The notes beneath the pieces were generated by a model that saw only the letters and a list, made by a program, of their open reading frames with translations, made no database searches and was not told the DNA's origin. A program made the translations under genes and the position numbers. DNA of 64,000 nucleotides from Klebsiella sp. WP3-W18-ESBL-02 (GTDB lineage Bacteria; Pseudomonadota; Gammaproteobacteria; Enterobacterales; Enterobacteriaceae), in NCBI RefSeq assembly GCF_014168815.1, contig NZ_AP021972.1:124001-188000 (forward strand). The letters are read 5' to 3'. Shown here in pieces: positions 55,819 to 64,000 of the stretch (position 1 is the first letter of the stretch; each line of letters starts with the position of its first letter).

Positions 55819-57552
55819 TTACTGATTACCGGTTTGCTCGCCGTACGGCAGCTTGTCGTAATCCGTCAACGCTTTCTTGTTGTAAGGGTTGCCAATCCAG
55901 CGGGTGCTTTCTACAAATTGCGGGCTGGTCAGCGCGCGGGTTGGATCAAAACCGTCGTAGCTCAGACCGGCCAGATCGGACCAGGTGTGGATCAGCTCTG
56001 AACTGCTGTATTTGCGGTTGACGTCCTGTGAGAAATCACGCGGGTGCGCGGCATGCCACTTTTCTGATGTCCACAGCAGGAACGGAATGGTGTACATGTG
56101 GCGCGTAGGATCTTGCTCATTACGACCCTGCGTTTTATGCGGCGGCGTGTCGTAAACCTCTTCCCCGTGATCGGAGAAGTACAGCAGGAAGCCGTTTGGA
56201 TCTGTCGCCTTGTAGTCCTTAATCAGGCTGGAAACGACAAAGTCATTATACAAGTTGGCGTTGTCGTAGTTGTTGTAGGTATCTTGCTGATCCTTACTCA
56301 ACCCAGCCGGCATGCCGTCAGTTCGACCCGCGAACTTGTTCCAGCTTTCAGGGTAGCGGTACTCGTAGTTAATATGCGTGCCCAGCAGGTGAACGATAAT
56401 AAACTTCTTCGGTGCCGGGTCGGCCAGTACCTGCTTGAACGGTGCCAGGACGTTGGTATCGTATTCGCGGGCGCTCTGGGTACGCTGCTGGTTCATGTAG
56501 AACTGCTGATCCGTCTGCCGTGAGAAGACCGTCAGCATGGTATTGCGCGAGGTCATCGTCTGCTGGTTGGTGATCCAGAAGGTCTTATAGCCCGCTTGTT
56601 TCATCAGGTTCATCAGCGACGGTTTAGTCAGGTACAGATCCGGGTTCTGCTCGTTAGCGAAGGTCAGTGCCTGTTGCAGAATCTCAATGGTATAAGGACG
56701 AGACGTCACGACGTCATTGAAGACCGTGAAGTTCGGATCTGATTTATGCAGCGCATCCAGCTCCGGCGTGGTTTCACGAGGATAGCCGTAAAGGCTCATA
56801 TGGCCACGCTGTGTTGATTCGCCAATCACCAATACCAGCGTACGCGGCGCATCGCCGGTGCTGTCTTTTAAATTTGCCAGCGGCGGCAGAGCGTGGTTGT
56901 CGTTCAGCAACTGCGTCAGGCTATTCAACTGATGGCGATACTGATAGTAGCCGGTAATAAATTGCCACGGTGCAGCAGGTGCCAGACGCGTTGATACGCC
57001 GTCCAGAACGTCGGCAAGGGGCTTATCTTTCATCACGACCCCGTTAACAATGGGGTTCAGAATCAGACCATACACCAGTGCAAAGGAGACCAGCCAGCGC
57101 CAGGGCGTTGGGATGTACACCGGGCGCAGACGTGTCCAAAGCAAAATGGCAGCCGCCGTATACACCAGCGCAACCAGCACAATCTTGAGGCTGAAATACT
57201 GGCTGAAGAATTCTCCGGCTTCATTGGTGTTGGTTTCAAACATCACAAATAAAACGCTTTGCGAGAACTCCTGCCCATAAATGACGTAATAGCTGATTGC
57301 GGCAAGTGATGCGGCCCACAGTACGACGCCAATAACCGCACCAATAAGGCGGGTTTTATTCGGGAAGAGGAATACCGGCGCCAGCCATAACAGGCTAAAG
57401 AGAATGGAATCTCTCAGGCCGGTGGAACCGCTGTAGCCTGTGGCATAGATGACAACCTGTAAGGCGGTAGAAAAGAAGCAAAAATACAATACGGCCCAGC
57501 CAAGGGCTTTCCAACTGAAAGCTGGCGTACTCTGAGTAGTCGTGAATTGCAT
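55819..57552 (-). CDS. eptC: Phosphoethanolamine transferase EptC/CptA-like (sulfatase family)
   Basis: This 577-residue inner-membrane enzyme has five N-terminal membrane segments. The periplasmic alkaline-phosphatase-fold domain carries LVLVIGESTQRGHMSLYGYPRETTPEL (catalytic Thr), VTSRPYTIEILQQAL, VHLLGTHINYEYRYP and LYFSDHGEEVYDTPPH (metal site). From memory it aligns end to end with E. coli EptC (YijP), which adds phosphoethanolamine to the lipopolysaccharide core heptose, and has the same length. E. coli carries that gene near ppc/argE, not between yicG and yicC, so this is either a moved gene or a second copy. The frame is open 15 codons further, but MQFTTTQSTPAFSWKALGW fits. Confidence 0.88.
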   Translation of the reverse strand: MQFTTTQSTPAFSWKALGWAVLYFCFFSTALQVVIYATGYSGSTGLRDSILFSLLWLAPVFLFPNKTRLIGAVIGVVLWAASLAAISYYVIYGQEFSQSVLFVMFETNTNEAGEFFSQYFSLKIVLVALVYTAAAILLWTRLRPVYIPTPWRWLVSFALVYGLILNPIVNGVVMKDKPLADVLDGVSTRLAPAAPWQFITGYYQYRHQLNSLTQLLNDNHALPPLANLKDSTGDAPRTLVLVIGESTQRGHMSLYGYPRETTPELDALHKSDPNFTVFNDVVTSRPYTIEILQQALTFANEQNPDLYLTKPSLMNLMKQAGYKTFWITNQQTMTSRNTMLTVFSRQTDQQFYMNQQRTQSAREYDTNVLAPFKQVLADPAPKKFIIVHLLGTHINYEYRYPESWNKFAGRTDGMPAGLSKDQQDTYNNYDNANLYNDFVVSSLIKDYKATDPNGFLLYFSDHGEEVYDTPPHKTQGRNEQDPTRHMYTIPFLLWTSEKWHAAHPRDFSQDVNRKYSSSELIHTWSDLAGLSYDGFDPTRALTSPQFVESTRWIGNPYNKKALTDYDKLPYGEQTGNQ

Positions 57553-57790
57553 AAGTTTAACTTTATTTGCAGTAAAGGCGGCCAGTTTAGCGACCAATGC
57601 TTAAGATATAATTAGATCGATATCAGGGCGTAAAAACAGATAAGCCCATTATCTAAAGGGATAAAGGTGCGGCGAAATTATCTGAGCAATACCGTTCTGC
57701 AATATCGTATCTTTTCCATAATCGCCCTTCCTGGAAGGGTGGCTCATCATGCAATGACGGTGAAAAAAAAGAAACTACCTGATATAAAAA

Positions 57791-57810
57791 TGCCCGCAAC
57801 GTGGCGGGCA
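57791..57810 (-). terminator. Terminator of yicC
   Basis: Stem TGCCCGC / GCGGGCA with a 6-base loop is followed on the minus strand by TTTTTATA, 26 bases after the yicC stop. Confidence 0.8.
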
Positions 57811-57836
57811 TGGTGTTTCAGTTTAACCGTCTGCTT

Positions 57837-58700
57837 TTATTCGATATTCTGAATCTGTTCGCGCATTTGCTCGATCAACACCTTCAGCTCAATGGCGGAA
57901 TTTGTGACATCGGCATTGATCGATTTTGATGCCAGGGTGTTCGACTCACGGTTAAATTCCTGCATCATGAAGTCCAGACGGCGACCCACAGCCTCTTTTT
58001 TCTTCAGGATGTTATAGGTTTCTTTTACATGAGCTTCCAGGCGGTCCAGCTCTTCGGCCACGTCGATACGCTGCGCCATCAGCACCAGCTCTTGTTCCAG
58101 ACGGTTGTTTTCCAGCTGTACCTCTGCGTCTTCCAGCTTGGCGACAAGGCGGTCGCGCTGCCATTGCAGAATTTCCGGCATATGTGCGCGCACTTTCGCT
58201 ACTTCATCGCTGACGCCTGCGAGGCGCTGCTCAATCAGCGCTTTCAGCGCCTGGCCTTCGGTTTCGCGAGCAACGATAAAGTCGTCCAGCGTCGCATCGA
58301 GCGCGGTCAGGATTTCGGCAGCAATGGCGTCCAGATCTTGTTCCTGAGCGGCCATGACGCCCGGCCAGCGCAGAATATCGACCGGATTAATTTCACCTTC
58401 GTCGCTTTGCATTTTGACCCAGTTCGCGGCATTAACCAGCTGTTTAGCCAGCGTTTCGTTAAGGATCATCTCGCCCTGCGCGCTCGCATCGGGCTCAAAG
58501 CGCAAAGTACACTCTACTTTCCCGCGCGTAAGACGGGTACGCAGGCGCTCGCGCACAACAGGCTCGAGGCTGCGAAACTGTTCCGGCAGACGAAAATAAG
58601 TTTCGAGATAACGCTGGTTAACCGAGCGCAGTTCCCAGGCGGCGCTGCCCCACGAGCCCTTGATTTCACGGCGGGCATAGGCGGTCATACTGCGGATCAT
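57837..58700 (-). CDS. yicC: Endoribonuclease-family protein YicC
   Basis: This 287-residue YicC/YloC family protein begins MIRSMTAYARREIKGSWGSAAWELRSVNQRYLETYFRLPEQFR and ends EEVGRRLDFMMQEFNRESNTLASKSINADVTNSAIELKVLIEQMREQIQNIE-like. Family members are RNA endonucleases that affect sRNA stability (RyhB in E. coli). It is divergent from rph as in E. coli. Confidence 0.95.
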   Translation of the reverse strand: MIRSMTAYARREIKGSWGSAAWELRSVNQRYLETYFRLPEQFRSLEPVVRERLRTRLTRGKVECTLRFEPDASAQGEMILNETLAKQLVNAANWVKMQSDEGEINPVDILRWPGVMAAQEQDLDAIAAEILTALDATLDDFIVARETEGQALKALIEQRLAGVSDEVAKVRAHMPEILQWQRDRLVAKLEDAEVQLENNRLEQELVLMAQRIDVAEELDRLEAHVKETYNILKKKEAVGRRLDFMMQEFNRESNTLASKSINADVTNSAIELKVLIEQMREQIQNIE

Positions 58701-58930
58701 AGACGTTCCTGTTTCTAAAGGAGAGATGGGGGGATTATAGCCTTCGAGGGCTTATCAGGATAGGAATAAGCACCTTTAATACCCGTGATGCGCCATCCTT
58801 TTCACCATTCCTGCACGCTTCGCACGGCTCGCGCCCGATGAATTCGTTGCTCCCCTGCTGCCCTGATACAGCGGGAATGATTTTGTGTATAATGCGCAGC
58901 CACATTCGTTTCAAGCCGGAGATTTCTATC

Positions 58931-59647
58931 ATGCGTCCAGCAGGTCGTAGTGCCAACCAGGTGCGTCCCGTCACCCTGACCCGTAATTATACAAAACACG
59001 CTGAAGGCTCCGTGCTGGTCGAATTTGGTGATACCAAAGTGCTGTGCACCGCCTCGATTGACGAAGGCGTACCGCGTTTCCTGAAAGGCCAGGGCCAGGG
59101 CTGGATCACCGCGGAATACGGCATGCTGCCGCGCGCGACTCACACCCGTAACGCCCGCGAAGCGGCAAAAGGCAAGCAGGGCGGCCGCACCATGGAGATT
59201 CAGCGCCTGATTGCGCGCGCGCTGCGCGCCGCAGTTGACCTGAAAGCGCTGGGCGAATTCACCATTACGCTGGATTGTGACGTTATTCAGGCCGACGGCG
59301 GCACCCGCACCGCGTCCATTACCGGTGCCTGCGTGGCGCTGGCGGATGCGTTGGGTAAACTGGTTGCTGCTGGCAAGCTGAAAACCAATCCGATGAAAGG
59401 GATGGTCGCGGCGGTTTCCGTGGGCATTGTGGGTGGTGAAGCGCTGTGTGACCTGGAATACGTCGAAGATTCTGCGGCAGAAACCGACATGAACGTGGTG
59501 ATGACCGAAGACGGCCGCATTATTGAAGTGCAGGGCACCGCCGAAGGCGAGCCGTTCAGCCACGAAGAGCTACTCACCCTATTGGCCCTCGCCAGAGGGG
59601 GAATCGAATCTATTATTGCGACGCAGAAGGCGGCGTTAGAAAACTGA
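58931..59647 (+). CDS. rph: Ribonuclease PH (Rph), intact
   Basis: This 238-residue phosphorolytic 3'-5' exoribonuclease trims tRNA 3' ends. Motifs are RPAGRSANQVRPVTLTRNYTKHAEGSVLVEFGDTKVLCTASI and MLPRATHTRNAREAAKGKQGGRTMEIQRLIARALRA. The C-terminus IESIIATQKAALEN is complete, so the K-12 rph-1 frameshift is not present. The true start is ATG 58931; the longer frame upstream is spurious. It leads into the pyrE attenuator. Confidence 0.97.
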   Translation: MRPAGRSANQVRPVTLTRNYTKHAEGSVLVEFGDTKVLCTASIDEGVPRFLKGQGQGWITAEYGMLPRATHTRNAREAAKGKQGGRTMEIQRLIARALRAAVDLKALGEFTITLDCDVIQADGGTRTASITGACVALADALGKLVAAGKLKTNPMKGMVAAVSVGIVGGEALCDLEYVEDSAAETDMNVVMTEDGRIIEVQGTAEGEPFSHEELLTLLALARGGIESIIATQKAALEN

Positions 59648-59652
59648 TTTTT

Positions 59653-59680
59653 AAGGGCGACGTAGTCGCCCTTTTTTTTG
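59653..59680 (+). promoter_or_regulatory. pyrE attenuator (intrinsic terminator after rph)
   Basis: A 9-bp stem AAGGGCGAC / GTCGCCCTT with a 3-base loop and an eight-T run starts 6 bases after the rph stop. In E. coli, translation near the rph end couples UTP level to read-through into pyrE; the arrangement here is the same. Confidence 0.88.
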
Positions 59681-59710
59681 TCTGAAATAAGTGAGATGAG
59701 GAGCGAATCC

Positions 59711-60352
59711 ATGAAACCGTATCAGCGCCAGTTTATTGAGTTTGCGCTTAACAAGCAGGTACTTAAGTTTGGCGAATTTACGCTGAAATCCGGGCGCAAG
59801 AGCCCCTATTTCTTCAACGCCGGGCTGTTTAATACCGGGCGCGATCTGGCACTGTTAGGCCGTTTTTATGCCGAAGCGCTGGTGGATTCCGGTATCGAGT
59901 TCGATCTGCTGTTTGGACCGGCGTATAAAGGCATTCCGATTGCCACCACGACCGCCGTCGCGCTGGCGGAACACCACGATCGTGATTATCCGTACTGCTT
60001 CAATCGTAAAGAGGCCAAAGACCACGGTGAAGGCGGCAATCTGGTGGGCAGCACGCTGACCGGCCGCGTGATGCTGGTGGATGACGTGATCACCGCCGGG
60101 ACGGCAATCCGCGAATCGATGGAAATTATTCAGGCTAACGGTGCGCAGCTCGCTGGCGTGCTGATCTCGTTAGATCGTCAGGAACGCGGCCGCGGCGACA
60201 TTTCAGCCATTCAGGAAGTGGAGCGCGACTATGGCTGTGAGGTCATCTCGATAATCACCCTGAAAGATCTGATTGCCTATCTGGAAGAGAAGCCAGAAAT
60301 GGCGGCGCATCTGGCGTCCGTGCGCGCCTATCGCGAAGCATACGGCGTGTAA
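59711..60352 (+). CDS. pyrE: Orotate phosphoribosyltransferase PyrE
   Basis: This 213-residue enzyme makes orotidine 5'-phosphate from orotate and PRPP in pyrimidine synthesis. The PRPP-binding motif is RVMLVDDVITAGTAIRESMEI, the flexible loop FNRKEAKDHGEGGNLVGS. The frame is open 11 codons further up inside the leader, but MKPYQRQFIEFAL is the E. coli start. Confidence 0.98.
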   Translation: MKPYQRQFIEFALNKQVLKFGEFTLKSGRKSPYFFNAGLFNTGRDLALLGRFYAEALVDSGIEFDLLFGPAYKGIPIATTTAVALAEHHDRDYPYCFNRKEAKDHGEGGNLVGSTLTGRVMLVDDVITAGTAIRESMEIIQANGAQLAGVLISLDRQERGRGDISAIQEVERDYGCEVISIITLKDLIAYLEEKPEMAAHLASVRAYREAYGV

Positions 60353-60356
60353 AAAA

Positions 60357-60387
60357 ATAGCCCGGCGCAGGCCGGGCTATTTTTTTG
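60357..60387 (+). terminator. Rho-independent terminator of pyrE
   Basis: A 10-bp stem ATAGCCCGGC / GCCGGGCTAT with a 4-base loop and T run begins 4 bases after the stop. Confidence 0.88.
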
Positions 60388-60410
60388 AGACTGATGACAA
60401 AGCCCGAAAT

Positions 60411-60511
60411 GCCCGATGGCGCTACGCTTATCGGGCCTACGCGGACTGCCTAACTGATTGAAATCGACATCCTTTGTAGGCCGAATAAGTCGCTTGCGAC
60501 GTCATCCGGCA
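60411..60511. repeat. BIME: two oppositely oriented REP elements
   Basis: GCCCGATGGCGC...TTATCGGGCCTAC (60411-60440) and TGTAGGCCGAATAAGTCGC...GTCATCCGGCA (60476-60511) face each other between the convergent genes pyrE and slmA. Confidence 0.8.
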
Positions 60512-60530
60512 CTGCGCGGGCCATTTTGCG

Positions 60531-61127
60531 CTATTGCAGCTGAGCGACAATCAGCGGCCAGCGGGCGTCAAAATCATCCGTGGGCCGGTATTTAAATTCG
60601 CTGCGCACAAAGCGCGACAGCATCCCTTCACAGAAGGCCAGCAGCTGGCTTGCCAGCAGCGTTTCATCGGTTTCATAGCCTTCACCTTCGCGCATTCTCC
60701 GCTCGCGCAGTACCTGGCGCAGCTGCGCCTCAATGCGCTCAAAGAGCTGATTAATGCGGCCCTGTAAGCGATCCTGCTCGAACATGAGCGCGTGGCCGGT
60801 CAGGATGCGGGTGAGTCCAGGGTTGCGTTCACCGAAGCCCAGAATCAACAGCACAATCAGCCGCAAGCGCGCAGTGGTGTCTTTTTCATCTTTCAGAATC
60901 AGGTTGATACGGGTAATCAGGCTATCTTCGATAAACTCGATAAGGCTATCGAACATGCGGGTCTTGCTTGGGAAATGCCGGTATAGCGCCGCTTCGGAAA
61001 CGCCTACGGAAGCGGCCAGTTTTGCCGTCGTGATGCGCTGGCTACCATCGCTGGACTCCAGCATCAACGCCAGGGATTGAAGTATTTCCTCGCGACGATT
61101 CCTTTTCGCAGTTTGCTTTTCTGCCAT
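60531..61127 (-). CDS. slmA: Nucleoid occlusion factor SlmA
   Basis: This 198-residue TetR-family protein binds SBS sites on the chromosome and blocks FtsZ assembly over the nucleoid. The N-terminal helix-turn-helix reads RITTAKLAASVGVSEAALYRHFPSKTRMFDSLIEFIE. Length and neighbours (pyrE, dut) equal those in E. coli. Confidence 0.97.
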   Translation of the reverse strand: MAEKQTAKRNRREEILQSLALMLESSDGSQRITTAKLAASVGVSEAALYRHFPSKTRMFDSLIEFIEDSLITRINLILKDEKDTTARLRLIVLLILGFGERNPGLTRILTGHALMFEQDRLQGRINQLFERIEAQLRQVLRERRMREGEGYETDETLLASQLLAFCEGMLSRFVRSEFKYRPTDDFDARWPLIVAQLQ

Positions 61128-61280
61128 GTTCTAAAATACCCCTGAAAATAAAACACTTGTCAGGCGAGCATCCACACGGTGACCGCAACCATAACGTGCA
61201 GTGTTGTTTTTACATTATGACGCCGTGAGATACGTAAAAAACGGGCGCATCACATCCTGCGTGATGCGCCTGAGGGCGGT

Positions 61281-61736
61281 TTACTGACGCCCGGAGTGGC
61301 CGAAGCCACCTTCGCCACGGTCGGTGGCTTCAAACGATTCGACCAGATTAAACTCGGCCTGTACGACAGGAACAAATACCATTTGCGCGACGCGCTCGCC
61401 CGGCTCGATGGTGAAGGTCGTCTGACCGCGGTTCCAGATAGACACCATCAGCTGACCCTGGTAGTCAGAGTCAATAAGCCCCACCAGGTTACCCAGCACG
61501 ATACCGTGCTTGTGGCCCAGGCCGGAGCGCGGCAGCATTACTGCTGCCAGAGACGGGTCGGCAATATGAATCGCCAGACCGGTCGGCAGTAAGGTGGTTT
61601 CACCCGGCGCCAGCTCTACGGCGTCATCAAGACAGGCGCGCAGGTCGAGGCCTGCTGAGCCAGCGGTGGCATAGGTCGGCAGCGGGAACTGCTGGCCAAT
61701 ACGCGAGTCCAGAATCTTAACGTCGATTTTTTTCAT
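61281..61736 (-). CDS. dut: dUTP pyrophosphatase Dut
   Basis: This 151-residue trimeric enzyme hydrolyses dUTP to dUMP. All five motifs are present: AGSAGLDLRA, PRSGLGHKHGI, GLIDSDYQGQL, ERVAQMVFVPV and ATDRGEGGFGHSG. Two ATG codons are adjacent (61739 and 61736). The gene overlaps the end of coaBC by about 20 bases, as in E. coli. Confidence 0.97.
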   Translation of the reverse strand: MKKIDVKILDSRIGQQFPLPTYATAGSAGLDLRACLDDAVELAPGETTLLPTGLAIHIADPSLAAVMLPRSGLGHKHGIVLGNLVGLIDSDYQGQLMVSIWNRGQTTFTIEPGERVAQMVFVPVVQAEFNLVESFEATDRGEGGFGHSGRQ

Positions 61737-62940
61737 CATAACGGGTAACGATCTCGTCCAATAATAGTTGGCCCAGGAGTGACTTACTGGCGAGCGGTAA
61801 ACGCTTCTCGCCGTCCTGCCAGAAAAGGTGCAATGCATTGTTATCGCTATTAAAGCCTTGATTTGACTGCGATACATCATTGGCGCAAATCAGATCAAGG
61901 TTTTTGCGGCTACGCTTTTGCCGCGCATATTCTTCCACATTATGCGTTTCGGCGGCAAACCCTACGACATAGGGACGGTGCTCTTTCAGCGCTGCAACGC
62001 CGGCGACGATATCCGGGTTTTTCACCATTTTTATTGTGAATTCATCACCCTGGGTATCTTGTTTCTTAATTTTTTCTTCTGCAATGACCGCCGCACGATA
62101 GTCTGCAACGGCGGCACAGCCGATAAAAATCTGCTGCTGCGTAACGCCAGCCTGGACGGCGGCGTTCATCTCTTCAGCCGTTGTCACATCAATACGTTGC
62201 ACGAAGGCTGGCGTCGGCAGCGACACCGGCCCGCTGACCAGCGTAACGTTCGCCCCGCGTTGGGCGGCGGCCTCGGCAATCGCAAACCCCATCTTGCCGG
62301 AGCTGTGGTTGGTGATGTATCGCACCGGGTCCAGCGGCTCGCGAGTCGGGCCGGCGGTAATCATGATATGCAGATGTTGCAGATCTTTGACGGGGGCAAA
62401 ATGGGCGGCGGTCATGTCGACGATGGTCATCGGGTCGAGCATTCGGCCGGGGCCGATATCACCACAGGCCTGGCTGCCGCTGTCCGGCCCCCAGATAAGC
62501 AAATTGCGCGAGGCGAGTACGCTAAGGTTGTGCTGCGTCGCTGCGGCGCGGTACATCTGCTGGTTCATTGCCGGCACTACCGCCACCGGCGATGGCGTGG
62601 CAAGGCAGATGGTCGATACCAGGTCGTTCGCCATCCCGGCGGCGACGCGGGCAATCAGGTCGGCCGTGGCGGGGGCGAGGATGACGAGGTCCGCCCATTT
62701 GCCCAGCTCAATATGGCCCATTGCGGCTTCTGCGGCCGTATCGAGCAGGCTGTCGGAGACCGGGTAGCCGGAAACCGCCTGCAGGCTCAGCGGGGTGATG
62801 AAGGCTTTCGCCGCGTCGGTCATGGCAACGCGCACATCTGCGCCGCGTTCGCGCAGGCGACGCACCAGCTCTGGCGTTTTATAAGCAGCAATACCGCCGC
62901 TGACGCCAAGAACAATTTTCTTACCGGCCAGGCTCATCAT
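61717..62940 (-). CDS. coaBC: Bifunctional phosphopantothenoylcysteine decarboxylase / phosphopantothenate-cysteine ligase CoaBC (Dfp)
   Basis: This coenzyme A synthesis enzyme of about 406 residues has a flavin-dependent decarboxylase half (IVLGVSGGIAAYKTPELVRRLRERGADVRVAMT, MGHIELGKWADLVILAPATADLIARVAAGMANDL, PAMNQQMY) and a ligase half (ITAGPTREPLDPVRYITNHSSGKMGFAIAEAAAQRGANVTLVSGP). The ribosome site AGGAAAG precedes two adjacent ATG codons (62940, 62937). It overlaps dut at its 3' end. Confidence 0.97.
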   Translation of the reverse strand: MMSLAGKKIVLGVSGGIAAYKTPELVRRLRERGADVRVAMTDAAKAFITPLSLQAVSGYPVSDSLLDTAAEAAMGHIELGKWADLVILAPATADLIARVAAGMANDLVSTICLATPSPVAVVPAMNQQMYRAAATQHNLSVLASRNLLIWGPDSGSQACGDIGPGRMLDPMTIVDMTAAHFAPVKDLQHLHIMITAGPTREPLDPVRYITNHSSGKMGFAIAEAAAQRGANVTLVSGPVSLPTPAFVQRIDVTTAEEMNAAVQAGVTQQQIFIGCAAVADYRAAVIAEEKIKKQDTQGDEFTIKMVKNPDIVAGVAALKEHRPYVVGFAAETHNVEEYARQKRSRKNLDLICANDVSQSNQGFNSDNNALHLFWQDGEKRLPLASKSLLGQLLLDEIVTRYDEKNRR

Positions 62941-63121
62941 GATTCTTTCCTGTTAGAGGGACACCAGAATTCGCGCATTTTATCACAATCCTGGCGGGGT
63001 CGTGCGCTTACGGCAACGACACTTTGCGAGGCGTTACGCAAGGCCGGAATCTGCGCCTCGCCGCGTTGGCCCTGCAATGTCAGGATGAAGGCAGCCCTAT
63101 TGAAATGGAGAGCTTACGACC

Positions 63122-63769
63122 ATGATGCCGCGCGAGAAAATGCAGCGATACGGTATTGAGACGCTGACGGATGTTGAATTATTAGCGCTTTTTTTACGCA
63201 CCGGCACGCGTGAAAAAAGCGTCATGCGCTACTCTCATGACCTGCTGCGCCATTTTGGATCGCTGTACGGCCTGCTTTCGGCGTCGGAAAAAGAGATAAC
63301 GCATATCGATGGTATGGGGATTGCCAAGTATGCTCAGTTGAAGGGCATTGCCGAACTGGCGCGCCGCTACTTTAGCCTACGCGTGCTGTCAGAGGAGTCG
63401 CTGTTGAGCCCGGAGATGACCCGCGAGTTTCTGCAAAGCCAGCTTGCCGACGAAGAACGAGAAATTTTTGTGGTTATCTTCCTCGATAACCAGCATAAGG
63501 TGCTCAAGCACTGCCGACTTTTTTCTGGCACCTTGAGCCATGTTGAGGTGCATCCGCGCGAAATTGTACGAGAAGCCATCAAAGTGAACGCGGCGGCGGT
63601 GATCCTTGCACATAATCATCCATCGGGTAATGCAGAACCCAGTAAATCAGACAGACTTATTACCGAAAGGGTGGTAAAATGTTGCCAATTCATGGATGTA
63701 CGTGTGCTGGACCATCTGGTTATTGGCCGCGGTGAATACGTTTCTTTTGCCGAACGCGGCTGGATTTAG
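63122..63769 (+). CDS. radC: JAB-domain protein RadC
   Basis: This 215-residue protein has an N-terminal UPF0758/helix-hairpin-helix part (MMPREKMQRYGIETLTDVELLALFLRTGT, HIDGMGIAKYAQLKGIAELARRYF). The C-terminal JAMM/MPN+ metallo-domain reads VEVHPREIVREAIKVNAAAVILAHNHPSGNAEPSKSD, with metal ligands in HxHPSG. The biological role is unsettled. It is a few residues shorter at the N-terminus than E. coli RadC, since an in-frame TGA lies 21 bases before the ATG. The region of residues 30-60 (REKSVMRYSHDLLRHFG) differs more from E. coli than the rest. Confidence 0.93.
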   Translation: MMPREKMQRYGIETLTDVELLALFLRTGTREKSVMRYSHDLLRHFGSLYGLLSASEKEITHIDGMGIAKYAQLKGIAELARRYFSLRVLSEESLLSPEMTREFLQSQLADEEREIFVVIFLDNQHKVLKHCRLFSGTLSHVEVHPREIVREAIKVNAAAVILAHNHPSGNAEPSKSDRLITERVVKCCQFMDVRVLDHLVIGRGEYVSFAERGWI

Positions 63770-63812
63770 CGGATTATTACGCGATCCACCGGGATCTTTG
63801 TCTGTTCGGGAC

Positions 63813-63841
63813 TTGAGCATATCGCCGGGTCAGCGTATACT
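63813..63841 (+). promoter_or_regulatory. rpmB promoter
   Basis: TTGAGC, a 17-base spacer and TATACT form a good sigma-70 promoter about 145 bases before the rpmB start. The long leader (63850-63986) is typical for ribosomal protein genes. Confidence 0.75.
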
Positions 63842-63986
63842 ACGCCACCTTTGAGAATCTCGGGTTTGGCATTTGGGCCTGGCAATCGGGGGTTCACTTA
63901 GAACCGTCGTGACCGGGCTTTACAGCCTGACGAGGCGCCGATACCCCATACGAAGCTCGAGCTAATTTGATTTTTGGAGAATAGAC

Positions 63987-64000
63987 ATGTCCCGAGTCTG
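63987..64000 (+). CDS. rpmB: 50S ribosomal protein L28 (RpmB), partial at window end
   Basis: ATG TCC CGA GTC TG encodes MSRV(C), the start of L28, behind the ribosome site TTGGAGAA. The position after radC and the E. coli order support it; the rest is outside the window. Confidence 0.9.

Noticed and set aside
61918..63159. 413-codon open frame opposite coaBC reaching into radC
   Set aside because: Antisense shadow; the conserved CoaBC and RadC frames explain the region.

Overview
The window comes from a member of the Enterobacteriaceae. Its right half carries the E. coli-type chromosomal backbone (yicI, yicH, xanP, gltS, recG-trmH-spoT-rpoZ, gmk, ligB, yicG, yicC, rph-pyrE, slmA, dut, coaBC, radC, rpmB) with proteins very close to E. 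coli. It is not E. coli K-12: gene content and order differ, several genes look GC-rich, and rph is intact. A Citrobacter/Enterobacter/Klebsiella-like genus would fit, but the sequence alone does not name it.

Left part (1-26.9 kb) is accessory. It opens with a membrane-bound winged-helix regulator and an overlapping partner gene, then an IS630-family insertion. The complete late block of a second (lateral, Flag-2) flagellar system follows: lafA flagellin, then lafB-C-D-E-F-S-T-U behind a textbook sigma-54 promoter. The lafU end runs directly into an NlpC/P60 peptidase, a ParM-type actin-like ATPase and a ParR-like partner, then two EAL-domain proteins (one apparently catalytically impaired, one apparently active). 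After a small DUF1471 protein and an Old Yellow Enzyme comes a compact Csu-type (spore-coat-U) chaperone-usher operon. IS5 sits 36 bp upstream of its first gene and also truncates a large DNA methyltransferase gene. A P4-type integrase beside tRNA-Sec (selC) closes the region, which suggests a selC-anchored genomic island.

selC is present twice in tandem. Copy 1 (26908-27002) looks canonical. Copy 2 (27386-27479) is diverged but keeps the UCA anticodon, its promoter and most of the fold, with compensatory changes and a one-base deletion in the acceptor strand.

Right part (27.5-64 kb) is core chromosome with one large surprise. A block glpK-glpF-zapB-sbp-cdh-(SLC13 transporter)-tpiA-yiiQ-yiiR-fpr-glpX lies between the convergent genes gltS and recG. 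In E. coli this block is elsewhere, in the order sbp...fpr-glpX-glpK-glpF-zapB. The order here is its exact circular permutation and splits the glpFKX operon. An eptC-type phosphoethanolamine transferase gene sits between yicG and yicC, and an OprD-type porin with a 20-bp palindromic operator sits between yicI and yicH.

How the parts may work together (inference): sigma-54 would start the lafB operon, whose LafS would then drive late genes such as flagellin. The peptidase, the actin-like pair and the EAL proteins downstream are candidates for cell-wall remodelling, positioning and c-di-GMP control of the same surface-motility machine. They are the best candidate here for an undescribed system.
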